In this document: in pieces, positions 1 through 9,813 of the stretch
Position numbering within the stretch: position 1 is the stretch's first letter
How the letters are laid out: each line of letters opens with the position of its first letter
Origin: Pseudeuparius sepicola
Taxonomy: Eukaryota; Arthropoda; Insecta; Coleoptera; Anthribidae
Assembly (NCBI GenBank): GCA_963920635.1
Contig: OY987299.1
Span: forward strand, 26,118,901-26,182,900
DNA length: 64,000 nucleotides
Reading direction: 5' to 3'
Translations under genes and position numbers: made by a program
The notes under the pieces: generated by a model
What the model saw: the letters and a program-made list of their open reading frames with translations, nothing else
The model's database searches: none
Told to the model about the DNA's origin: nothing

Positions 1-2690
1 CTTTTGAACGTCCTTGTGAAAACGGCGAAAATCGGACCAGAAACAATGGAGTTATCAATTTTTTCCCTAAAGTTGTTCAGAGGGTAGTTTCATCAGGTAA
101 ATTTTTTCAACCGCGGATTGGTGCGTATGGGTTAATTTTGATCGTCCTTGCTGAAAACGGCGAGGATTCGACCAAAAACAACTTCGGGGGTGGGAAGGGG
201 TAGTTTTTTGTCAGGCAGTTTTTTTATGCTTCTGAGACTCTTTTGAACGTCCTTGTGAAAACGGCGAAAATCGGACCAGAAACAATGGAGTTATCAATTT
301 TTTCCCTAAAGGGGTGCAGGGGGTAGTTTTGTCAGGTAAATTTTTTCAACCGCGGATTGGTGCGTATGGGTTAATTTTGATGGTCCTTGCTGAAAATGGC
401 GAGGATTCGACCAAAAACAACTTCGGGGGTGGGAAGGGGTAGTTTTTTTGTCAAGCAGTTTTTTATGCTTCTGAGACTCTTTTGAACGTCCTTGTGAAAA
501 CGGCGAAAATCGGACCAGAAACAATGGAGTTATCAATTTTTTCCCTAAAGTTGTTCAGAGGGTAGTTTCATCAGGTAAATTTTTTCAACCGCGGATTGGT
601 GCGTATGGGTTAATTTTGATCGTCCTTGCTGAAAACGGCGAGGATTCGACCAAAAACAACTTCGGGGGTGGGAAGGGGTAGTTTTTTGTCAGGCAGTTTT
701 TTTATGCTTCTGAGACTCTTTTGAACGTCCTTGTGAAAACGGCGAAAATCGGACCAGAAACAATGGAGTTATCAATTTTTTTCCCTAAAGGGGTGCAGGG
801 GGTAGTTTTGTCAGGTAAATTTTTTCAACCGCGGATTGGTGCGTATGGGTTAATTTTGATGGTCCTTGCTGAAAATGGCGAGGATTCGACCAAAAACAAC
901 TTCGGGGGTGGGAAGGGGTAGTTTTTTTGTCAAGCAGTTTTTTATGCTTCTGAGACTCTTTTGAACGTCCTTGTGAAAACGGCGAAAATCGGACCAGAAA
1001 CAATGGAGTTCTCATTTTTTTTTCGTAAAGGGATGCGGGGGGTAGTTTTGTCCGGCAATTTTTTTCAACCGCGGATTGGTGCTACTGGAATAATTTTGAA
1101 CGTCCTTGCTAAAATGGCGAGGATCCGACGAAAAACAACTTCGGGGGTGAGAAGGGGTAGTTTTTTCCGGCATTTTTTTTTTATTTCTGAGATTGACTTT
1201 TTTTAACATCCTTGTGAAAACGTCGAAAATCGGACCAGAAACAACGGAGTTATCATTTTTTTCCGTAAAGGGTTGCAGGGGGTAGTTTCGTCCGGCAAAT
1301 TTCTTCAACCGCGGATTGGTGCTTCTGGAATAATTTTGAACGTCCTTGCTAAAAATGGCGAGGATCTGACCAAAAACAACTTCGGGGGGTGGGAAGGGGT
1401 AGTTTTTTTTCCGGCAGTTTTTTTTTATTTCTGAGACTGACTTTTTTAACATCCTTGTGAAAATGGCGAAAATCGGACCAGAAACAATGGAGTTCTCATT
1501 TTTTTTCCGTAAAGGGATGCGGGGGGTAGTTTTGTCCGGCAATTTTTTTCAACCGCGGATTGGTGCTACTGGAATAATTTTGAACGTCCTTGCTAAAAAT
1601 GGCGAGGATCCGACGAAAAACAACTTCGGGGGTGGGAAGGGGTAGTTTTTTCCGGCAGTTTTTTTTTATTTCTGGATTGACTTTTTTTAACATCCTTGTG
1701 AAAACGTCGAAAATCGGACCAGAAACAATGGAGTTATCATTTTTTTCCGTAAAGGGTTGCAGGGGGTAGTTTCGTCCGGCAAATTTTTTCAACCGCGGAT
1801 TGCTGCTTCTGGAATAATTTTGAACGTCCTTGCTAAAAATGGCGAGGATCCGACCAAAAACAACTTCGGTTGGTGGGAAGGGGTAGTTTTTTTTCCGGCA
1901 GTTTTTTTTTATTTCTGAGACTGACTTTTTTAACATCCTTGTGAAAACGGCGAAAATCGGACCACAAACAATGGAGTTATCAATTTTTTTCCCCAAAGGC
2001 ATGCAGGGGGTAATTTCGTCCGGCAAATTTTTTCAACCGCGGATTGGTGCTTCTGGAATAATTTTGAACGTCCTTGCTAAAAATGGCGAGGATCCGACCA
2101 AAAACAACTTCAGGTGGTGGGAAGGGGTAGTTTTTTTTCCGGCAGTTTTTTTTTATTTCTGAGACTGACTTTTTTAACATCCTTGTGAAAACGGCGAAAA
2201 TCGGACCAGAAACAATGGAGTTATCAATTTTTTTTCCCCAAAGGCATGCAGGGGGTAGTTTCGTCCGGCAAATTTTTTCAACCGCGGATTGGTGCTTCTG
2301 GAATAATTTTGAACGTCCTTGCTAAAAATGGCGAGGATCCGACCAAAAACAACTTCGGGGGGTGGGAAGGGGTAGTTTTTTCCGGCAGTTTTTTTTTATT
2401 TCTGAGACTGACTTTTTTAACATCCTTGTGAAAAGGCGAAAATCGGACCAGAAACAATGGAGTTATCAATTTTTTTCCCCAAAGGCATGCAGGGGGTAGT
2501 TTTGTTCGGTAAATTTTTTCAACCGTGGATTGGTGCGTCTGGGTAAATTTTGAACGTTCTGGCTGAAAATGGCGAGGATCCGACCAAAGAGATTTCGGGG
2601 GTGGGGAGGGGTAGTTTTTTGTCGGGCACTTTTTTACTTCTGAGACCAGAAACAGTTAAGTTATTGTTTTTCAGGGTGCAGTTTTCCCGG
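1..2690. repeat. Satellite-like tandem array, about 240-bp unit, about 11 copies
   Basis: The landmark GTGAAAACGGCGAAAATCGG or a close variant recurs near 16, 255, 494, 733, 973, 1215, 1456, 1697, 1940, 2186 and 2427, giving spacings of 239-246 bp. The first four units alternate A-B-A-B: units 1 and 3 carry TTGTTCAGAGGGTAG, while 2 and 4 carry GGGTGCAGGGGGTAG. That makes a 478-bp higher-order repeat. Each unit also splits into two related halves of about 120 bp, both containing a version of CGTCCTTG-tGAAAA-GGCGA followed by GGGGTAGTTTT and a CAGG/CCGG block. Copies after 958 form a more diverged subfamily. The array is in phase at base 1, so it continues to the left. It breaks up after 2640, where a partial unit begins. 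Long apparent ORFs on both strands reflect its low stop density and are not genes. Confidence 0.95.
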
Positions 2691-3307
2691 CAATTTTAAG
2701 TATACAAAAATCTCAACAATCCTTACCTACCAATTCCAGCTTCCTTGCCTCTTTTTGACTATAAACACAGACCTGTATCAGCAAAGATAATGATATGATC
2801 TTTTATACAAACACAGAGCGAAGCTATATATGTCCCATCAGCTTGTATGGATAGTGGCAGATGTATTTTTATCCCTAAAATGGGCCTGATAGATGTAAGA
2901 TGTAGAACTCGGCGACCTCTATGGCACGGTAGTGGAAATATTTGTACGAATTCCCACAAAGGATGCCAACTCGAGGGACTTGGCATCCTTTTGGGTTCGC
3001 CTAAAAATATACGGCGAAGCAGTCTGTAGCGAAGCTATATATGTCTGTGCTATTATACAACAGCTGTCAAGTTTTGCCGCGGGTAAACTCGAAAAAACTG
3101 CTGACAGGTGCTGTCATACAGTTTTTCCATCTAGAAACCATTTGTAATTCAAAATTGCACGTTTGTGATTGGTGGAAATTAAGATGCGGCAAATAGTCAC
3201 AAAAAAATAAATTTATGTTTAAACACAATAAATGAGCCCAGCCCATATTAAATCTGTGAAAAAAAATCAAACAACATTTTCAGAAAGATTTTTAGTACCT
3301 GTAATAA
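2691..3307. other. Non-coding spacer with short dispersed repeats
   Basis: No gene is visible. The word GCGAAGCTATATATGTC occurs at about 2818 and 3031 (direct repeat), and a related inverted form lies near 16020-16055 beside ACACAGACCTATA. This suggests scraps of one dispersed repeat family. Short reading frames here have no recognisable similarity. Confidence 0.5.
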
Positions 3308-3648
3308 TTATAAATAATAAACGATGTTTAGTGGCATATCAGGTAAGGATATCAAAGAACAAATAGGAAGTTTACATAACCAACAATAATGAATGGTTTC
3401 CCTACACCCTCTAACCCTTTCTAGTAGCTGTAGAAGACGCCGAAGTCTTCTACATCTCACCGCTACTAACTATATATCAATTGGAATAAATAACACCTAG
3501 CCGATGGAACCCATATCTCTGGTAGCTTAGTTGGTTAAAGTGCCTACGGCCACAGTAGGAGTCCCGGGTTCAAGTCCCGGCTGGAGTGCATTTTTTTCAA
3601 TTGATATCCTTTACCTGATATGCCACTAAACATCGTTTATTATTAACA
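3308..3648. mobile_element. Short TIR element enclosing a tRNA-like sequence
   Basis: An inverted repeat of about 45 bp bounds the element. The left arm (3308-3352) contains AACGATGTTTAGTGGCATAT and the right arm (3600-3648) carries its complement ATATGCCACTAAACATCGTT, both followed inward by a GGTAAGGATATCAA-like block. Between them lie a small perfect hairpin (GTAGAAGAC / GTCTTCTAC around 3430-3455) and a tRNA-like segment. This is a MITE-sized element, and no transposase is present. Either a TIR element captured a SINE head or the whole is a composite short element. Confidence 0.6.
3516..3587 (+). other. tRNA-like sequence with pol III A and B boxes (SINE-like head)
   Basis: The 72-nt segment has an A-box-like TAGCTTAGTTGG and a B box GGGTTCAAGTCCC. 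The T stem CCGGG/CCCGG is perfect and the anticodon stem CCTAC/GTAGG encloses a 7-nt loop GGCCACA. U33 is missing from that loop, and the acceptor arms (TCTCTGG versus CTGGAGT) pair poorly. A normal working tRNA is therefore unlikely. It reads as a tRNA-derived pol III promoter unit inside the surrounding TIR element. Confidence 0.5.
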
Positions 3649-3930
3649 ACATTTTCTGTAGGTAAAAGTAGTGAGAAATGCCTGCATTCATTTAAATTGG
3701 GACATGGGAAGTGTGCTGTGTGTATATACCTAACATACCGCAGTAGAAACTTACTTAATTATTGCTGCATAAAGAGGCTATAATTTATATTTTCTGTGTT
3801 ACAGCTGTTTTAAGCTGCGATAAATTTGCTGTTTCTATTTTGCATTTATTAGCTACATACAGATTGTCAAAACCATTGCTGGAATTTCCTCAAGGCACAC
3901 CAAATATGAAATTTTAAATAAAAACTACTA

Positions 3931-4587
3931 AAGGCGCATTCTCTCGAGTCGATTTTAGTTGATCAACTTTTGTGTATCAACGAAAATCGAAAGAAAATTG
4001 CTGTGAGAACATCGATTTCAATTTTTGTCGGTCAAGTTTAGTTAATTCCACAAAAGATTGATCCATTCAAACTTTATCGTTCAAGTGATGAGTCATCAAT
4101 GGTTTTCGGACGAGTTGAAACGTGTTTGACGCGTGTGAACATTTGTCAGTCGACTTGAATCATCTGATTGTGGTGCATTTATTGCATTAAGGTTTGTTTT
4201 ATTTACAAGATATCAGGGCGCAAGGGTGACAAAATGACTTTAAAATGGTCAGTGAGTAGGTACTATGGTCAAATTTATAGAACTGTATCATAATCATGAC
4301 TGTCTTTGGAATCATAGACTAGACAGCTATAAAAATAAAGATGCCAAAGAAAACATATTACGTGTTATTGCACGGGAAATGGAAATAGATGGTCTTAATA
4401 TAACGCATTAAACGGATTAAACCGGAAATAATTTTTACACCCGCACGAACCGCTGCATTTGTCGTCATTTTATATCAGCTATTGATCCAAGTTTCGCTTG
4501 ACACGTGTGAACCAAAGACTTGACCGATTTTACTTAGTTGATCCACAAAATTTGATCAACTAAAATCGTCTCGTGAGAACGCGCCTT
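3931..4587. mobile_element. Non-autonomous PIF/Harbinger-like element with MADF remnant
   Basis: The ends are imperfect inverted repeats. The left begins AAGGCGCATTCTCTCGAG and the right ends CTCGTGAGAACGCGCCTT, and both are followed inward by a GATTTTAGTTGATCAA block. TA dinucleotides flank both sides. The 657-bp body contains a short ORF resembling the MADF DNA-binding domain. PIF/Harbinger elements usually encode such a Myb/SANT/MADF-type second protein next to the transposase, so that superfamily is the best inference. The usual 3-bp TWA target duplication is not clean here (TAA left, TTA right). Confidence 0.55.
4265..4411 (+). pseudogene. MADF-domain ORF remnant
   Basis: A 48-residue ORF starts at an ATG. 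It begins VKFIELYHNHDCLWNH and continues through SYKNKDAKENILRVIAREME, the start of an MADF domain. The family pattern is LI.LY...P.LWd......Y.nk..R...W..Ia.em, an Adf-1-type Myb/SANT-like DNA-binding fold. A stop cuts it after about half the domain, and the following bases (AAACGGATTAAACC) still look like the next helix in another frame. It lies inside the TIR element 3931-4587, so it is most likely a decayed transposon accessory protein, not a host gene. Confidence 0.55.
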
Positions 4588-4589
4588 TA

Positions 4590-4984
4590 CACTAACAGTA
4601 ATAACTAAAAAATGAAAATACCTAACTTCAACCTCAACTTAGTATCGAGCCCTAAGAATTATTGTAAGATATTACAATTATTTATTTCCTTTAATAATTT
4701 GCTTCTGTTCCAAAATTTAGTTTGAAACTTGCCAGGATTTTTTGGAAGGATTCAACAATGCTTCTGCCTATCCAAGTATCTTTTAATCTAGGATTTTGGT
4801 AGCAATTTTATTTAAAGCGGTTTTATAATTGATACATGTTTCTACAGAATTAGATCTATGGATTTTAGTTACAATTATTGTAAATTAGTGAACTCGCCTA
4901 TTGTGGCATTTCACATTTACTTAAGCGTTCGATTTGATCTACTTAGGTAGGTTGTACTTAAAATTGCTTACTTTCCCTTTCCAG
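4590..4984. other. AT-rich sequence upstream of the mTERF exon (probable intron)
   Basis: No coding segment is recognised. It ends in a pyrimidine tract and CAG (TTTCCCTTTCCAG) directly before the coding exon at 4985, consistent with the 3' end of an intron. Confidence 0.5.
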
Positions 4985-5477
4985 ACTATAATACAACTGA
5001 GAAATTTGACGACTACATTAAAGAAGGCAAAGATGTAAACAACCCTAAAGATGTATTAGTATTTTTAAAAAATCTCTTTAACGTACCTGAATCTAAAGTC
5101 AAAAGTATATTCAGAAGACACCCTTTTAGTAGGCATGTGCCTTTTGTCCGGATGGAGGAAACTTTTCGATATTTGCAGGAATTAAAGTATCACAGAACAT
5201 CAATACTGAAAGCCTGCTACATTTTATTGTATCCAAAGTAAGTGGATTCATTCTAATAATAATATAAAACTTGAAGCATTAACACTATTCTAGAGAAAAA
5301 ATTGAAGAAGCTATAAAACAATTATCTGAAAATAAGGAAATATCTTTCTCGAGATTGTCAAGAATAGACCAAATAAACCTAATATTGTATCAAATTGAAA
5401 AAGAATATCACTTTACCGGAAATGGAATATGGCGGAAAAGTGACATTATGGATTGCTCAGAAAAAACTTTGGAATAG
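4985..5477 (+). CDS. mTERF-family mitochondrial transcription factor, last two coding exons (partial)
   Basis: Exon 4985-5237 follows a good acceptor and enters with two bases finishing a codon. Its donor is AAA|GTAAGT. A 56-bp intron (5238-5293) ends in TTCTAG, and exon 5294-5477 runs in phase to TAG at 5475-5477. The joined 144 residues include FLKNLFNVPESKVKSIFRRH, a stretch typical of mTERF helical repeats, and a C-terminal EKEYHFTGNGIW motif that I associate with the insect mTTF/mTERF5 group. These proteins bind mitochondrial DNA and influence transcription termination or initiation. The N-terminal exons, including any mitochondrial targeting peptide, were not found here. They may lie beyond the satellite to the left. 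mTTF versus mTERF5 is not resolved, so no symbol is given. A poly(A) signal follows at 5530. Confidence 0.75.
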
Positions 5478-5529
5478 TTTTTGTAATTATACTGTAAACT
5501 TTTGGTGATATTTTATATTGTATACAATG

Positions 5530-5535
5530 AATAAA
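5530..5535 (+). terminator. Poly(A) signal of the mTERF-family gene
   Basis: Canonical AATAAA lies 53 bp after the stop codon in an AT-rich 3' UTR. Confidence 0.6.
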
Positions 5536-6984
5536 ACATCTGATAACTTCATACAATATTCTTCAGTCTACCCTTAAAAATGCAAATAGTATAAAATTTA
5601 TGTTTCATGTTTTAATTACAAGAAAAGGTGATAATGGGCAAACACTCAAAAGTTAACAAAAAGAAAAAACTAGTAACCGGATACACGTGGTTCATGCTAT
5701 TTGGCAATCATCAGTACGGTGTAACATTAACCAAATCAAAAGATAGGCATGATTTGGGAAGCAACAAATGAAGTCCAGGAAGGAGCAAACAGCACATTTG
5801 CAGCTTCAGTCAGCACATCCCCTATTTTGGGGCTTGTACTAACATCGCCACGGAGGCTGCTAAAGCGACCATGTTTTACATAAGAATTTGTCTAATGAGT
5901 ACCATAATCAATGTAAAAATAAAAATAGATTGATTAGCACAAAATTGGTAAATAGGTTTGAGTTCACATAGGTATTCTACATTTAAGAGAAAACATCTTA
6001 CCTACCGTACTAACATATAATAATACTTACCTAGAAAAGTTAAAATAAGAATATGAAAATTGACATAACTACAGTCGTAGCAGTAGTAGTCATGCAATCA
6101 TCATTTTCTTACAGTCTTAAAAATATATCTATTATAAGAATAATAGATGAGCAACTTTTTTGTTATTTGAATAGTAACATGGATTCCAGTTGTGTATATT
6201 GAATCTGGGGAAACCTAAAGGACATTGAGGACAATTCTTGATGAGGATAGTGCTTATAAACACTTCTCTATATTATGAACAGATTAAATGTTTGTAAAGG
6301 GTAGTTCAAATTTTAACAAAAAATATTCACCAGATTCGAAAACATTCACAAACAAAAAATCTTTGGCACATTCAAGAAACGAGCCTGTATAGTTGCCTGG
6401 AGAAGAACCAATTGAGATAAAAGAGTGTTCCAACGAAATTTTCATTTAAATTCAATCATCAAAGAAACACTACCTAAAAAATGGATTTTAGGATAGAAAT
6501 TCGTTATCGCCTAAAACTAATTATTACTCTAACCTCTGCAAACAAGCATTAGCTTACAACTTTATAAAGTCTGATTTTCTTGACCTCTATGGGAGTTGTT
6601 GATGTTGCCTGTTCTCTTTTCTGATTCCTTCTTGATGAGTCTTTTGGACTCCTCCTGATGTGATGACTCTTGTACAAATATGTTCCACTCTTCGGTAGCA
6701 TTCAGAAGGTGAATGCCAAATACCCACCCAGGTTTTCAAATGATGTTATTAGAGACCTAAAGAAAACAACAGGCCGAACAGAATGGACCCAAAAAAAAAA
6801 CTAAAATATACAGTCCCAAAAATCTGCAAATTGCAAAATTGAACGTTCACGACAATATTATGGTCTATTATTTGTATTATTTTTGCGTTTTCCCCGGCCA
6901 ACATTTCCTTTAAAAGAGCGGTTGGCAACGTTGCTTTGTTCACTACTTTTCTGCACCGCCGCTCTTGACTTTCCTCTTTCAGTC
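5536..6984. other. AT-rich intergenic DNA, no gene seen
   Basis: Both strands carry only short, low-complexity reading frames. I recognise no family, TIR pair or tandem repeat here. Confidence 0.5.
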
Positions 6985-7205
6985 TTTCCTCGCTCTTCGA
7001 GTCGTCGTTACCTCCACCTCACAAGTTCATCATTTACCATACTTTGCAACTGCCCTGGAGCAGAAAGATCGTTTAGCAGGTTAAACAAAATTTTGAGTTT
7101 CCAAAGATGTTCAATGACTCAGGAAAGGACAAATAACTTATCATTGCTTAGTATTGAATCAAAAACAGCGAAATTAATCGATTATTATAAGATAAGACAA
7201 ACTTA
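6985..7205 (+). pseudogene. hAT-family transposase C-terminal (dimerisation) remnant
   Basis: The reading frame contains CPGAERSFSRLNKI, then RCSMTQERTNNLSLLSIES and a short tail. This matches the conserved hAT C-terminal dimerisation region (aERsFS.Lk.iKt..Rs.m...Rl..L.ll.i). The frame upstream carries no clear DDE core. A pogo-derived element is inserted immediately after, at 7206, and may have cut the original 3' end. The fragment is non-functional. Confidence 0.75.
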
Positions 7206-8127
7206 GGGGAGAGTCGGGTAATATCGGACACATTTCGAAAAATTGAAATAATTTTTATCAAAAAAATGATATATTAACATATTTTTGCTTAAAATAGACT
7301 ATGCTCTTTGCAGAATAGAATACATAATAAAATTAAACAAAAAAACTTAAACAAAAACTCCACTCGTTAAAAATAAAAGTGGGCCTGTTTTTGTAATTTT
7401 CTGAAAACGTTGGGTAGTATCGGACATGAGTTAATTCCCCTTACAAATGCCGCATTTATAATAAACCTGATGTTTTTCTGCCCCAGAACAATTTTTATGG
7501 GTCCAACCATGGCACTATAGATGCACTGTATCCAATTTGCGACGAAGTCTTCACCACAGATGATACACTCCGTTGCTTCTTGTTGCTGTTCATCGCACAT
7601 TATCTTTGCTATATTTTTTGTCCTTTACATTTTTATTTTTTCCCAATGTAATCCTCTAGTTGGTCAATTTTCCTTTTGTGTTCTTGGGCATTTTTTAAAA
7701 GTAATATGAAAATAAGAATGTTCAGTTAATATTTCAGTGTGTTCGATATTACCCGAAATATGTGTGTCCGATACTACCCGAACAGCCAACCTTTTTTTTA
7801 CGACCCTCCGATAATTTCCATAAAACCATTTTTATATTCCAAAATAACCAACAAATGTTATATAATATGAACATTTTAAAAGAACTTTACGTTTGTATAA
7901 AATATAGACTGGTAAATTTTATGTACGGGAAATTTGTTTGGGCAAAAAAATAAAAAATAAAGCACACGACGTGTACCGTTCAAAGCTCGGCCTCATACTG
8001 AACATATGTGTGTAGGGCAATTCTAATAAAGCATTTTCTGACAAATTCGGAACGCCATCTATTAGGGAAATTGAGAAGATGCTGTTGTCCGATACTACCC
8101 ACTGTCCGATATTACCCGACTCTCCCC
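7206..8127. mobile_element. Non-autonomous pogo-like element, copy 1 (922 bp)
   Basis: The ends are perfect inverted repeats, GGGGAGAGTCGGGTAATATC on the left and the complement at 8104-8127, flanked by TA on both sides. TA target duplication fits Tc1/mariner/pogo. The words CGGGTAGTATCGGAC/GTCCGATACTACCCG recur inside. A second copy in the opposite orientation lies at 41421-42355. Each keeps only the C-terminal finger of a transposase, so these are internally deleted copies of one family. Confidence 0.85.
7367..7600 (-). pseudogene. pogo-type transposase C-terminal Zn-finger remnant
   Basis: The frame has [11 protein letters not shown] followed by ANWIQC, the first half of the PHD-like finger that ends many pogo/Tigger-type transposases (C..C...F...WIQC..C..W.H..C......C..C). 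The second half (W.HKNC.GAEKH...YYKCDICKG) is present but in a different frame, so a frameshift lies between. No DDE core remains. Confidence 0.65.
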
Positions 8128-9044
8128 TAAATCTATAAAAACAAGAAGATTGTTATTTTAATTAAGTAGGCAGTGTTATTTTTTTGTTTATAGCTTTACC
8201 TAACTCATAAAATACTATATATTTTGTGTACTTTGTTAAAACAAAAAAAAATTGTGCGACTTTTTTTTGGCGCCCTTAAAATAGCGCGCGCCATATTGCT
8301 CAAAAAGTGGTTACTGTAACCATCACAGTAATTATTTATTTATTAACGGGCATTGCCCAATTTCACAATGTAGGGGTACATGATGCAAACTTAACAAATA
8401 GTAACAGGGGGTATTCTATCTAAATTGTTCAAACATAACACAGCTTTTACAGTGTATATATGAATGCAAGAAAGTATAAAAGCAAGTACTGTATAATGAT
8501 GTAGGTATCCTGCGAGTGTATACAAGGTTTTCAAACAATAGCGTGCAATTGTTTTATGAAGGTTGAGCCATTGGAAAAGAAGTTTGTCTGCCTGACCTTG
8601 TCAGAAAACTATTTTGACCGTAGTTAGTCCTATGGACAGGTATCGAGAAAGTGTTTGTTTGGCGAGTCTCCCTTGACGGCACATGCAAACCTATCCTGCT
8701 CAGCAGATGGGGACAGGTATATCTGTTGCGTAGCAAATTATAAAGCATTTTTAGATCTCTTAGATCCCGACGTTCCTTTAGTGTTCTAATTTGAATGTTA
8801 TGTTCTAATTGGGGATATGTCAATTGTGGTGAGCTAAGTTTGAAAGCTATGTATTTTAAGAATTTATGCTGAAACTTTTCTATATTCTGAATGTGTATGT
8901 TATAACAAGGATTCCAGACACAAGAAGCGTATTCGAGATGGGTTCTCACCAATGAGCAATATAGGAGCTTAACTGCACCAACATTAGTGAATTCGCGGGT
9001 AGTACGTTTTATAAATCTGAGGAGCTGCAAAGATATATGATATA

Positions 9045-9813
9045 CCCATATAGCAAAATCACATTGGCGGAATATTCTGATAATATTTTTTCAGAGAACA
9101 TGCATATTGTAGGAATATTCATAAAAACTGTAGAAAAATTATCTGAACATTCAGGCAACATTCAGGTGTTCGCTTTTTGAAGGTACTATTTCACGTATTA
9201 TAAACATTCACAAATGTATTGAATGCACGATCCACAAATATTCAATGTACGTTCTATGTATATCCATTTAATATTCACGTGTACACTATAAAATAAAAAA
9301 AATCCGCCAACACCAGTTTCTGGGTTCGAACCTACGACCATCGATTTACAAGTTGACGTTCTAACCAACTGAGCCATCGAGGTACTTGGAAATATTATCT
9401 AAAAATAGTGTAAGCTAGAATCTCTGTGACGTCACAAGACTAGGAATAAGTACCATTTGTGAACATTCATAAGATATTTGCTGTATGAATATACTATTTA
9501 GCATGTTCCAGCAACATTCCAAATTGCACGTTCCTAAGGTGAACGTGCCTGTAATGTACTTAAGTTAAATGTTCAATTTGTAAATATTTATAGAACCACT
9601 AAGTTAGGAATATGTTACACAAGATATTGTGGAAATATCCCTTCTTATTCAAAACAAACATATACATCATTTGTACATTCATCTAACATATTACATTTGT
9701 ATCTGCGAACAAATATATTGGGTATATGCAGTTACTGAACATATTTCGTAAAATATTTTTTGCACATTAGGAACTTATTTTGCATATTCAAAAAATATTA
9801 AATGCTATATGGG
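9045..9813. mobile_element. 769-bp TIR element inserted in the LINE, with tRNA-like sequence
   Basis: Ends CCCATATAGCA and TGCTATATGGG are inverted, with TA on both sides (9043-9044 and 9814-9815). The body has no ORF and is full of near-repeats of GAATATTCA, GAACATTCA and ACATTT. A minus-strand tRNA-like segment lies near 9313-9383. The host LINE codon frame is restored exactly if the element and one TA are removed, which proves insertion and defines its borders. The superfamily is not identified; TA duplication alone suggests Tc1/mariner or a related group. Confidence 0.85.
9313..9383 (-). other. tRNA-Thr-like sequence inside the 769-bp element
   Basis: On the minus strand there is an A-box region TGGCTCAGTTGGTTAGAACG, an anticodon-loop-like CTTGTAA (anticodon UGU, threonine) and a B box GGTTCGAACCC. 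The 5' side of the anticodon stem and the T stem no longer pair, so this is a decayed tRNA-derived promoter unit and not a working tRNA gene. Confidence 0.5.

Noticed and set aside
1012..2180. Long minus-strand reading frames of up to 176 codons across the satellite
   Set aside because: They repeat with the satellite period, change with each unit, have low complexity (KKNCRKK, NYP repeats) and match no protein family.
3516..3587. Functional tRNA gene
   Set aside because: U33 is absent from the anticodon loop, the acceptor stem pairs poorly, and the sequence sits inside a TIR element.
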